Shown here: in pieces, positions 1-4,659 of the stretch
Numbering within the stretch: position 1 is the first letter of the stretch
Layout of the letters: every line of letters begins with the position of its first letter
The notes under the pieces: generated by a model
Database searches by the model: none
Seen by the model: only the letters and a program-made list of their open reading frames with translations
What the model was told of the DNA's origin: nothing
From: an uncultured Clostridia bacterium
Lineage (GTDB): Bacteria > Bacillota > Clostridia > Oscillospirales > Acutalibacteraceae
Direction: 5' to 3'
DNA: 6,307 bases
Assembly (NCBI GenBank): GCA_945875045.1
Contig: CAMCIX010000099.1
Coordinates: forward strand, 1 to 6,307
Translations under genes and position numbers: made by a program

Positions 1-301
1 ACCTGAAATGTAATCTGTGTATCAGTTCATAAGCGGTCGCTTCTCTGATACCCAAGAGCGATGCCATTGTCGGAACGGTCATAGTCCTTTTGAGTAGTTC
101 CGTACCGGGCATTTCGCCGTTGACCTTCTTATAATGAAGTTGGTTTGCATACCATTTCTCGAAGCTCTCTATCATTACTCGCATTTTGCCTGCGACAAGC
201 CGTGTTTCAAACTGTTCCTTATGAACAAGCCAATACGACTCTGTTTTGCATAAGCCGAGAGATCTGCCCATCTCCATTACAGACATACTTGTTTTGCTCA
301 T
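1..301 (-). CDS. HTH DNA-binding protein, excisionase-like (C-terminus beyond window)
   Basis: An uninterrupted minus-strand frame reads about 100 residues to the left edge, beginning MSKTSMSVMEMGRSLG. Two helix-turn-helix-like segments are visible. The first, around residues 7-45, contains SVMEMGRSLGLCKTESYWLV followed by a wing-like segment ending SFEKWYANQ. The second, near residues 70-90, contains TVPTMASLLGIREATAYELI. Paired HTH_17/excisionase-like segments like these are common in small proteins encoded beside tyrosine integrases of Firmicute elements. That makes a recombination-directionality or regulatory role likely, but this is inference. The SD GGAGG at 309-313 lies 7 bases from the ATG at 301. 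A second in-frame ATG at 304 is only 4 bases away, so 301 is preferred. It is the last visible gene of the leftward series and follows a strong hairpin at 324-357. The stop codon and any integrase lie outside the window. Confidence 0.8.
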   Translation of the reverse strand, partial: MSKTSMSVMEMGRSLGLCKTESYWLVHKEQFETRLVAGKMRVMIESFEKWYANQLHYKKVNGEMPGTELLKRTMTVPTMASLLGIREATAYELIHRLHFR

Positions 302-323
302 CATTGAACCTCCTTTTTCTGAG

Positions 324-357
324 CCATATAGCCAAGCTGCTTTGCTTGGCTATATGG
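324..357 (-). promoter_or_regulatory. 14-bp perfect hairpin upstream of the HTH gene
   Basis: Positions 324-337 (CCATATAGCCAAGC) and 344-357 are exact inverted repeats around a 6-base loop. The hairpin sits between the stop of the 391-642 gene and the SD (309-313) of the left-edge HTH gene, ending 10 bases before that SD. No T-run follows it on either strand (AGAAAAAGG on the minus strand), so it does not look like a classical terminator. It could be an mRNA processing or stability element, a translation control element, or a protein-binding site for recombination proteins. Confidence 0.6.
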
Positions 358-390
358 TACTCAAAATCGGAAGTTTTGTTAATGATGCGA

Positions 391-642
391 TTAGGTGTCA
401 TCGCATACTTGACAAGATTTACTCTTTTCATCAAGCCAAGCATCAAAACTCCTTTTTGAAATACGGATAATGCCACCGATACGGACCGTGCTGAAATAAC
501 CTTTTTTTACGATAGCGTATGCGGCGTTTCTACCTATACCGAGAATATCCTGAATTTCCGAAACGGTGTAGGTTCGCTTCTCATAGGAAGGGGGATGTGT
601 CGTAGTCTGTCGATTTAAGTCGGCAACTTTATCTTCAAACAT
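391..642 (-). CDS. Excisionase-like winged-HTH protein (83 aa)
   Basis: This is a small basic protein with one HTH_17/excisionase-type domain at about residues 24-72: YTVSEIQDILGIGRNAAYAI forms the HTH, then a wing with VRIGGIIRISKRSFDAWLDE. That pattern is typical of element-borne Xis/MerR-like proteins that bind DNA next to attachment sites or at operators. The C-terminal tail CQVCDDT holds a CxxC, too little to call a metal site. The start is well fixed: SD GGAGGTGG at 648-655 lies 5 bases upstream of the ATG. The ATG overlaps the end of the PemK-like gene by 8 bases (ATGTTTGA), so translational coupling is likely. Excisionase, element regulator, or unusual antitoxin for the PemK-like protein are all possible; excisionase-like is the best family-level call. 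Confidence 0.85.
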   Translation of the reverse strand: MFEDKVADLNRQTTTHPPSYEKRTYTVSEIQDILGIGRNAAYAIVKKGYFSTVRIGGIIRISKRSFDAWLDEKSKSCQVCDDT

Positions 643-1216
643 CTAAACCACCTCCACCATTGTTAGGTCGTTTGGTACGCTTCGTGATTAAGTAATCGTA
701 TCCGTAGCCAACCTGACACTTATCGCAAGGCTCTTTTTCGACCTGCAAAGGATCTACTCGTCTAAGAATGTTCTCCGGTACGCTGAAGAACTCTGCACGG
801 CACTTCGGACAAAGGCTGAGAATATATCCCGTGCGGATAGGCTTTCTCTTTCTCATAAGTTGGAACTGATAACGGATACCGTCTTTGATTTTGGCGATCG
901 TTTCGCCGTCCTCAATTCTTCCGATAAAAGAAATCAGTTCTTCTGCTTTGTCGATAGTTCTTATCTGCTCAAGCATTACCATTGACGGCTCGTTGAGTCC
1001 ACAATCCGTTTCCAACGGAATATGAGAAGCAATATCTTCTCTTTTACGAACCGATGTAATAACTGCCACTACGACCGTAGGACTGCTACCGTTCAGTTTA
1101 TTGGTCTGCACCACCAATATGGGGCGTACACCGCATTGAACTGAACCCTTCATTTTGCCGAGATCACAAGTGTAAATCTCGCCCCATTTGATTTTGGATA
1201 AATCTTTTTTCTGCAT
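635..1216 (-). CDS. PemK/MazF-family endoribonuclease-like protein with C-terminal zinc ribbon
   Basis: Residues 9-125 match the MazF/PemK fold: WGEIYTCDLG, then CGVRPILVVQ, SPTVVVAVITS and EQIRTIDKAEEL. The last is almost identical to the corresponding Bacillus MazF segment. Arg31 and Thr54 sit where the MazF catalytic Arg and Thr are expected, so sequence-specific mRNA cleavage is plausible. At 193 residues it is much longer than a typical MazF (about 110-120). The extra C-terminus carries CPKC (136-139) and CDKC (164-167), a zinc-ribbon-like pair. The final GGGGLDV is encoded by the bases that form the SD of the next gene. The SD GAGAGG at 1225-1230 lies 8 bases from the ATG. No MazE-like antitoxin is next to it: upstream is a sigma factor and downstream an HTH protein. 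It may be an orphan nuclease, or the HTH protein may be its antitoxin. Confidence 0.85.
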   Translation of the reverse strand: MQKKDLSKIKWGEIYTCDLGKMKGSVQCGVRPILVVQTNKLNGSSPTVVVAVITSVRKREDIASHIPLETDCGLNEPSMVMLEQIRTIDKAEELISFIGRIEDGETIAKIKDGIRYQFQLMRKRKPIRTGYILSLCPKCRAEFFSVPENILRRVDPLQVEKEPCDKCQVGYGYDYLITKRTKRPNNGGGGLDV

Positions 1217-1303
1217 TTGTAATACCTCTCAATGATTTATTAGAAGGGATTACAAAAATCAGTCCCTTCACTAATTCCCACTGAGCGCAGGCGTGTGGCA
1301 AGT

Positions 1304-1843
1304 CTATTTCAAAATATTTTTCAATTTTTTCAGAGCAACAGCAATCGACTGTGATACCGCTTGGTGTGATACACCTTCCTCCTGTGCTATTTCGTGTGTG
1401 CTTTTACCATCAAAAAAGTATTTAATCACCCGTTCCTTTTGCACATCCTGAAGTGTTGCCAATGCAGAACGAACCTTCTGACAGGTTTCATTGCGCAGGA
1501 AGCTTTCTTCAAAACTATCTACAACAAGTTCCGGGTGGTGTGCTGTCAGCAATTCATCATCATAATCAAATGGTTCTATACTCCTGACTCCCCGCATATA
1601 GTGCTTATTTTCGTTGTTAATAAACTTTGTACGAGCTTTTCCGAAAGCAAGATCAAGAACGATAAACGGTCTAAGAGATGCAGTTTTTTCTGCATATTTT
1701 TCGTTCAGTTCTTCTTCTGTTAATCCGGTTATAATTGCCCACTTTTCCTCGCCTGTATATCCGGGATATTCGTATTTCAACTTGATAATTTTGCAATCCT
1801 TATCGAACTGCTCATCAAGTGTAAGGTTTGTGCTGTTATTCAT
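1304..1843 (-). CDS. Sigma-70-family RNA polymerase sigma factor-like protein (element type)
   Basis: This 179-residue protein has a sigma region-4-like HTH at its C-terminus. Residues 130-175 include LQDVQKERVIKYFFDGKSTH, then EIAQEEGVSHQAVSQSIAVA and a lysine-rich end (LKKLKNILK). The N-terminal two thirds is acidic and has no clear region 2, so it resembles the short sigma-like regulators common on Firmicute conjugative elements rather than a complete sigma factor. It presumably directs or modulates transcription of element genes; its target promoter is unknown. The start at the ATG at 1843 is chosen because AAAGGAGAT (1850-1858) lies at good spacing. A TTG 45 bases further upstream remains in frame but falls inside the hairpin loop region. 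The SD is fully buried in a predicted hairpin (1851-1899), and a short leader ORF precedes it, so translation is probably controlled. Confidence 0.85.
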   Translation of the reverse strand: MNNSTNLTLDEQFDKDCKIIKLKYEYPGYTGEEKWAIITGLTEEELNEKYAEKTASLRPFIVLDLAFGKARTKFINNENKHYMRGVRSIEPFDYDDELLTAHHPELVVDSFEESFLRNETCQKVRSALATLQDVQKERVIKYFFDGKSTHEIAQEEGVSHQAVSQSIAVALKKLKNILK

Positions 1844-1850
1844 TATCGTA

Positions 1851-1899
1851 ATCTCCTTTGAATTTTGAATTTTTGGTTGACAACTCAAAATTCGGAGAT
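1851..1899 (-). promoter_or_regulatory. SD-sequestering hairpin before the sigma-like gene (translational attenuator)
   Basis: On the minus-strand transcript, ATCTCC (1899-1894) plus GAATTTTGA (1893-1885) pair with TCAAAATTC (1868-1860) plus GGAGAT (1856-1851). That gives 15 bp with one AAA bulge (1859-1857) and a 16-base loop. GGAGAT is the SD of the sigma-like gene. The 5' arm begins within the stop codon of the leader ORF (1901-1899), so a ribosome finishing or stalled on the leader would melt the stem. The loop contains GTTGTCAAC, which can nearly pair with GTTGAACAAC at the start of the leader ORF, giving a possible alternative fold as in erm-type attenuators. Confidence 0.7.
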
Positions 1900-1940
1900 C
1901 ACGGGTATTCAGCTATGTAACAAAGCCAGTTGTTCAACAT
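1899..1940 (-). CDS. Probable 13-residue leader peptide
   Basis: A minus-strand ATG at 1940 opens a frame encoding MLNNWLCYIAEYP, ending in TGA at 1899-1901. An SD-like AAAGGAAG (1949-1956) lies 8 bases upstream of the ATG. The stop codon touches the 5' arm of the hairpin that hides the SD of the sigma-like gene. Translation of this ORF would therefore expose or hide that SD. The arrangement matches known translational attenuator leaders such as those upstream of erm and cat genes; I do not recognise the peptide itself. It may be inducible by ribosome stalling, or simply couple translation of the two frames. Ribosome profiling of this transcript would show whether it is translated. Confidence 0.55.
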   Translation of the reverse strand: MLNNWLCYIAEYP

Positions 1941-1948
1941 AAAAAGAG

Positions 1949-1975
1949 CTTCCTTTCTGATTTCTCAGCCGGAAG
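1949..1975 (-). promoter_or_regulatory. Hairpin covering the SD of the leader peptide
   Basis: On the minus strand CTTCC (1975-1971) pairs with GGAAG (1953-1949), enclosing CTGA GAAA TCAG (1968-1957), a 4-bp stem capped by a GNRA tetraloop, across a GG/AAA internal loop. GGAAG is the core of the SD for the 13-residue leader ORF. The stem is short, so it may only modulate initiation. Confidence 0.45.
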
Positions 1976-1994
1976 TTCCTCGCTGTTCAGTCAT

Positions 1995-2058
1995 CTGCCG
2001 AAAACAAAAAGCCACCGGCAAGACAGAATTAGCCTGTGGCTATCTGTCCTGTCGGCAG
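1995..2058 (-). terminator. Rho-independent attenuator with a competing antiterminator
   Basis: On the minus strand GCCACAGGC (2040-2032) pairs with GCCGGTGGC (2019-2011) with one A/G mismatch and a 12-base loop. TTTTTGTTTT (2010-2001) follows, the pattern of an intrinsic terminator. The same bases can instead form GACAGA TAGCC ACA GGCTA AT TCTGTC (2048-2022), an 11-bp stem with a 2-base bulge that uses up the 5' arm of the terminator. The two folds exclude each other. An outer 7-bp pair, CTGCCGA (2058-2052) with TCGGCAG (2001-1995), brackets the whole structure. It lies 150 bases after the preceding stop codon and 150 bases before the sigma-like gene, so it can act as the end of the first operon section or as a conditional gate. 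Confidence 0.7.
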
Positions 2059-2193
2059 CCTCTCATGTTTGCTTTTCGCAGGTCTGGATTAACTGACCGA
2101 AGTGTTATCAAAGCAAGTGACCTGATAAGGAATTACGCAGCCTGTTTCATCTCAACCTTACCGTCGTTTCGCCGTTATTCAGTTTTGAATTAT
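2059..2193 (-). other. Upstream half of the 350-base untranslated leader region
   Basis: No real protein gene is visible between 1944 and 2193 on either strand. This half contains a 7-bp pair, TTGCTTT (minus strand 2116-2110) with AAAGCAA (2075-2069), enclosing GGTC/GACC (2098-2095 with 2084-2081). Two tiny frames exist. MKQAA (2150-2133) has a weak AAGG upstream. MRGCRQDR (2066-2040) has no convincing SD but stops precisely where the terminator stem begins. A weak promoter candidate, TTGCTT with GTTAAT at 17-bp spacing (minus strand 2116-2111 and 2093-2088), is not strong enough to call. Together with 1851-2058 it looks like a structured 5' leader for the sigma-like gene. Confidence 0.35.
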
Positions 2194-2676
2194 TTAAGCG
2201 ACGGGCGGCAACTGTATCGCCCAATCGTGCAGAGCTTTTGCCGCCTTTGCCCGTTCCGCAAGAAAAGCATAAAACTCATAGTTGTTGTAAGTGTATCTTA
2301 TGGTTCTTTCATCGTCCCACTCAAAGCCGTCCGGCAGAGCAAGGACGATAGCTTTTTGCTCATTTTCTTCAAAAGTTATATAGAAGTCATTATCCTGCGT
2401 AACATATAAAGCCCTGACCGGTACTCTTGGATTTTCTGTTCTTTCTGTGCCGATCAAGCCTACAAACGCTTTTGCCGTTTCTTCGGAATCGACCATAGCT
2501 TCGCATAAAGAATAGAAGGGATGTCCTGAACAGCAGAACTTTGTTTTGTAGCCCTTAATGTTCAATTCTCGGATTAACGGAGCTATCACTTCGTCAATCT
2601 CAATATGTTCGTCGTGGAATCTGTCAATGTTCGACTCCGCCCAAATCTCATTCGTTTTCAAATCATAGTAAGCCAT
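2194..2676 (-). CDS. Conserved hypothetical protein with GYKTKFCCSGH motif
   Basis: This is a 160-residue, soluble, acidic protein with no signal peptide or membrane segment. Its clearest hallmark is at residues 30-52: VIAPLIRELNIKGYKTKFCC then SGH, a Cys-Cys-Ser-Gly-His segment after an amphipathic helix. Such LNxKGYxTxxxCxGH segments recur in small phage and element proteins of unknown function, and Cys/His could bind metal. Later parts include FYITFEENEQKAIVLALPDG and DDERTIRYTYNNYEFYAFLAE, suggesting a mixed alpha/beta fold. The ATG at 2676 is chosen because GAGG (2684-2687) lies 7 bases upstream. The ATG at 2694 has only a weak SD and would overlap the preceding gene by 8 bases. It is the last gene before the attenuator region. 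I cannot assign a function. Confidence 0.75.
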   Translation of the reverse strand: MAYYDLKTNEIWAESNIDRFHDEHIEIDEVIAPLIRELNIKGYKTKFCCSGHPFYSLCEAMVDSEETAKAFVGLIGTERTENPRVPVRALYVTQDNDFYITFEENEQKAIVLALPDGFEWDDERTIRYTYNNYEFYAFLAERAKAAKALHDWAIQLPPVA

Positions 2677-2686
2677 TTTTTCTACC

Positions 2687-2884
2687 TCACTCATATCGTA
2701 CTTGCCCTACGGGAGCATATAAGTCTATTGTATCGTGCCTTCGACCTTTCTGCTTTCTGACTGAAACTGCTTTACAGTTCTTGCACTCATATTTGATTAT
2801 TCCGTTTTCATTCCGGTATCCATAGTTTAGATGTCCGCAGTTCGCGCAAAACATAGGAACCGGAGTCCAAGTATCATATTTCAA
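2687..2884 (-). CDS. Small zinc-ribbon protein (65 aa)
   Basis: The protein has two CxxC knuckles, CANC (13-16) and CKNC (34-37), 17 residues apart, then a basic stretch (VRKQKGRRH), typical of a single zinc ribbon that binds nucleic acid or protein. Small cysteine-rich proteins of this kind are frequent on Firmicute conjugative elements, but their roles are mostly unknown. The start is a TTG at 2884, supported by SD GAGGTGAT (2889-2896) with its GAGG core 8 bases upstream. The only in-frame ATG, codon 11, lacks an SD and would leave little before the first knuckle. A start-stop ATGTAA (2890-2885) sits between SD and TTG and could compete for initiation. The stop is 10 bases before the ATG of the following gene, so the two are probably co-translated. 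Confidence 0.75.
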   Translation of the reverse strand: MKYDTWTPVPMFCANCGHLNYGYRNENGIIKYECKNCKAVSVRKQKGRRHDTIDLYAPVGQVRYE

Positions 2885-2953
2885 TTACATCACCTCATCA
2901 AATTGCTTTGTACCTTTGCTGAGGTTTTGTAAAACCAGAGTATTATGCTATTA

Positions 2954-3214
2954 TCAAGTGGCAACTCTGCTTTTACCCTCAACAAACCACTTCCCGTTTT
3001 CTTCATCAAAGAGATAGGTTTCCTTGCCGCAAATCATCACAGTATACCGAAGTCCCGTACCGCCGACTTTAGTAGAAGCAGCTCGACAGCATTGCTTCAC
3101 ACGGTCGATTTCGTAAACCTCGTCATTTTCAAACTTAATGGTTTCAGGTCGGCAAGTTCCATCAATCAAATGTCTTGCTCTTACCTCCACATATACTTTT
3201 CTGCGTTCTTCCAT
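2954..3214 (-). CDS. Small companion protein of element Y-family polymerases
   Basis: This 86-residue protein has the recognisable order RKVYVEVRARHLIDGTCRPE, EVYEIDRVKQCCRAASTK, GGTGLRYTVMICGKETYLF and a final KWFVEGK. I recognise this pattern from small proteins of unknown function encoded directly after Y-family polymerase genes in Firmicute prophages and elements. No catalytic motif, signal peptide or membrane segment is visible; it reads as a compact beta-rich protein. Its ATG lies 12 bases after the polymerase stop codon, and AGGA overlapping that stop is the only SD candidate, so translation is probably coupled to the polymerase. A role assisting or restraining the polymerase is inferred from position only. 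Confidence 0.75.
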   Translation of the reverse strand: MEERRKVYVEVRARHLIDGTCRPETIKFENDEVYEIDRVKQCCRAASTKVGGTGLRYTVMICGKETYLFDEENGKWFVEGKSRVAT

Positions 3215-3226
3215 TGCCTAATTATC

Positions 3227-4462
3227 CTAACTCAACATTCCGGTCGGCATTGTGATTTCCGCCCTTTCAGGCGGCATCCTAAGATTTTGAAATAGGACAC
3301 CGTTTTTAATGCTGTCCTTGCCGAACCTCTGTCGGATTGTTTCAATACACAAATCGAGCTTTTCCAATTTCTCAATTCTCTCCACATTCATAAACAAATC
3401 AATCTGTCGGGGCGTGTCCTGTGGCACCAAATTGATAGCCTGAATCGTGACAGAGCGAATTGGATTTTTCCAGTCGTATCTTTTCTCAAATAAGCTGAAA
3501 GCAGCCTTTGCAATGAGCATCGGGGACTGTGTAGGCATATCCAACTTCGTTTGCCATTGTTTTGAGAAAAGCGTGTTGTCCCGTATGTGAATAGCGACTC
3601 CATCCGCACACTTCTGATGGACACGGAGCTTGTGTCCGATGTCTTGGGTTAATTCGAGAAAAACGGGCCACACCTGCTCATTTTTCTCTAAATCTTTTAC
3701 GGTGGTAATTCCGTGTCCTACACTTTTAATTGGCGAAACAAAATCAGTTTTGGTAACACGGGAGTGGTCATTACCGTTTGCATATTGCCACAAGGCGGTT
3801 CCGTTCTTACCGAGCTTCCGCTTCAAGAAATCGGGATCGGTCTTTGCTAAATCACCAATGGTCTTTATGCAGTAGCTATCTAATACACGCTGCGTTGCTC
3901 GACCTACACCGAGCAAATCCGCTGCGGGGAGTCCCCAAATCTTTTCCCTGAAGGTGTCCGGTGGGATTACTGTTACGGCATCAGGTTTTTTCATATCCGA
4001 GCCTAATTTGGCAAATATCTTATTGAAAGACACTCCGACAGAGATAGTCAAGCCGAGTTCAAACTTAATCGTTTCCCGTATCTCGTTTGCCACCTTTTCA
4101 GGTGAGCCAAAGATATGCTCTGTGCCGCTAATATCAAGCCAGCACTCGTCCATACCATACGGTTCCACTTGGTCTGTATATCGGCTGTAAACATTCCGTG
4201 CCAGTTTTGAATACTTAATGTATTCTTCGTAATGAGGAGGAACGACCACCAAATCTTTGCATTTTTGCTTTGCCTGCCATACGGCATCGCCTGTTTTCAC
4301 ATCAAAAGATTTTGCCGCATAGTTCTTTGCAAGGACAATGCCGTGTCGTTCTTCGACAGAACCGCAAACTGCAACCGGATATTTTCTTAAAGAAGGATCA
4401 AGCATACATTCGACGCTTGCATAAAAATTGTTCATATCACAATGCAATATGGAACGGTTCAA
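3227..4462 (-). CDS. Y-family translesion DNA polymerase (DinB/UmuC-like)
   Basis: This 411-residue protein has full-length Y-family architecture. The palm begins HCDMNNFYASVE, with metal ligand Asp9 and steric-gate Tyr14. The second catalytic site is YGMDECWLD (Asp105-Glu106). SVGVSFNKIFAKLGSDMKKP (141-160) is the classic Y-family signature, and a helix-hairpin-helix thumb lies at about 178-206 (LPAADLLGVGRATQRVL). A little-finger domain follows from about 240. QIDLF (353-357) matches the beta-clamp binding consensus. It should copy past DNA lesions at low fidelity. The start is the TTG at 4462, with GAGG at 4472-4475, 9 bases upstream. The frame stays open to a GTG at 4543, but that extension would cross the operators and adds unconserved residues. 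It is first in the leftward series, behind a consensus promoter with repressor sites, so it is likely induced when the repressor is removed. Catalytic residues appear intact. Confidence 0.95.
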   Translation of the reverse strand: MNRSILHCDMNNFYASVECMLDPSLRKYPVAVCGSVEERHGIVLAKNYAAKSFDVKTGDAVWQAKQKCKDLVVVPPHYEEYIKYSKLARNVYSRYTDQVEPYGMDECWLDISGTEHIFGSPEKVANEIRETIKFELGLTISVGVSFNKIFAKLGSDMKKPDAVTVIPPDTFREKIWGLPAADLLGVGRATQRVLDSYCIKTIGDLAKTDPDFLKRKLGKNGTALWQYANGNDHSRVTKTDFVSPIKSVGHGITTVKDLEKNEQVWPVFLELTQDIGHKLRVHQKCADGVAIHIRDNTLFSKQWQTKLDMPTQSPMLIAKAAFSLFEKRYDWKNPIRSVTIQAINLVPQDTPRQIDLFMNVERIEKLEKLDLCIETIRQRFGKDSIKNGVLFQNLRMPPERAEITMPTGMLS

Positions 4463-4501
4463 CTTTTTTCGCCTCACTTCCTGAATTTTTTGCAAAACCA
4501 C

Positions 4502-4530
4502 TTGACAAACGAAATGTCGTGTTGTAATAT
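4502..4530 (+). promoter_or_regulatory. Rightward promoter for the repressor/protease genes
   Basis: TTGACA (4502-4507), 17 bases, then TAATAT (4525-4530) fits a sigma-A promoter with a perfect -35 and a 4/6 -10. Transcription would start near 4537 and reach the repressor SD. A repressor half-site (4515-4520) lies in the spacer and a full operator (4537-4552) at the predicted start, so autoregulation is likely. Confidence 0.6.
4509..4520 (+). promoter_or_regulatory. Operator-like repeat 1
   Basis: ACGAAATGTCGT contains the common TGTCGT half-site (4515-4520), with ACGA/TCGT as inverted ends. It lies in the spacer of the rightward promoter. Its left half fits the 16-bp operator layout less well than repeats 2-4. 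Confidence 0.55.
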
Positions 4531-4536
4531 ATAGAC

Positions 4537-4552
4537 ACGACACTAATGTCGT
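4537..4552 (+). promoter_or_regulatory. Operator-like repeat 2 (perfect palindrome)
   Basis: ACGACA CTAA TGTCGT is a perfect 6-4-6 inverted repeat and the best copy of the set. It covers the predicted rightward transcription start and lies just downstream of the leftward start, so one bound dimer could affect both promoters. Confidence 0.7.
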
Positions 4553-4565
4553 TTCTGTGTTTTAG

Positions 4566-4594
4566 ATTATAGCACGCCACTAATGTCGTGTCAA
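4566..4594 (-). promoter_or_regulatory. Leftward consensus promoter for the polymerase operon
   Basis: On the minus strand TTGACA (4594-4589), a 17-base spacer and TATAAT (4571-4566) are a perfect sigma-A consensus. Transcription should start near 4559, giving about 97 bases of leader before the polymerase TTG. The spacer is almost entirely operator repeat 3, so a bound repressor would sit directly between -35 and -10. A promoter this strong implies tight repression under normal conditions. Confidence 0.85.
4573..4590 (+). promoter_or_regulatory. Operator-like repeat 3, inside the leftward promoter
   Basis: CACGCCA CTAA TGTCGTG is an 18-base inverted repeat with one mismatch per arm. It shares the CACTAATGTCGT core with repeat 2 and fills the spacer of the leftward promoter. 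Binding here should block the polymerase operon. Confidence 0.7.
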
Positions 4595-4603
4595 TATGAA
4601 ATT

Positions 4604-4619
4604 ACGAAATAAATGTCGT
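4604..4619 (+). promoter_or_regulatory. Operator-like repeat 4
   Basis: ACGAAA TAAA TGTCGT has the same 6-4-6 layout with a degenerate left arm. It lies just upstream of the leftward -35 and within the predicted untranslated leader of the repressor gene. TGTCGT half-sites 1-4 are spaced 32, 37 and 30 bases apart, roughly three helical turns, consistent with cooperative binding. Confidence 0.55.
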
Positions 4620-4659
4620 GTTTCAAAATTTTCAAATTTTAAGACGAAGGGGTATGATT

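Noticed and set aside
1243..1269. GAAGGGA/TCCCTTC inverted repeat between the sigma-like and PemK-like genes as a terminator
   Set aside because: It has a 7-bp stem with a 13-base loop and TAATAAATC rather than a T-run on the minus strand; too weak to call.
2040..2066. Eight-codon leader MRGCRQDR ending at the terminator stem
   Set aside because: The position is suggestive of ribosome-controlled attenuation, but there is no credible SD upstream of the ATG, so it is not called as a gene.
1930..2409. A 159-codon plus-strand open frame
   Set aside because: It lies antisense to the CCSGH gene and the structured leader, has no recognisable motif, and its 5' part runs through the terminator and hairpins.
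2923..2936. Palindrome GGTTTT-GT-AAAACC in the gap before the zinc-ribbon gene
   Set aside because: The arms are only 6 bp with a 2-base centre, there is no T-run and no matching copy elsewhere in the window. It may be chance or a weak binding site.
4463..4543. A GTG-initiated 27-residue extension of the polymerase
   Set aside because: It would cross both operators and the rightward promoter, begins at a poor start, and adds residues before the conserved N-terminal palm motif. The TTG at 4462 has a proper SD.
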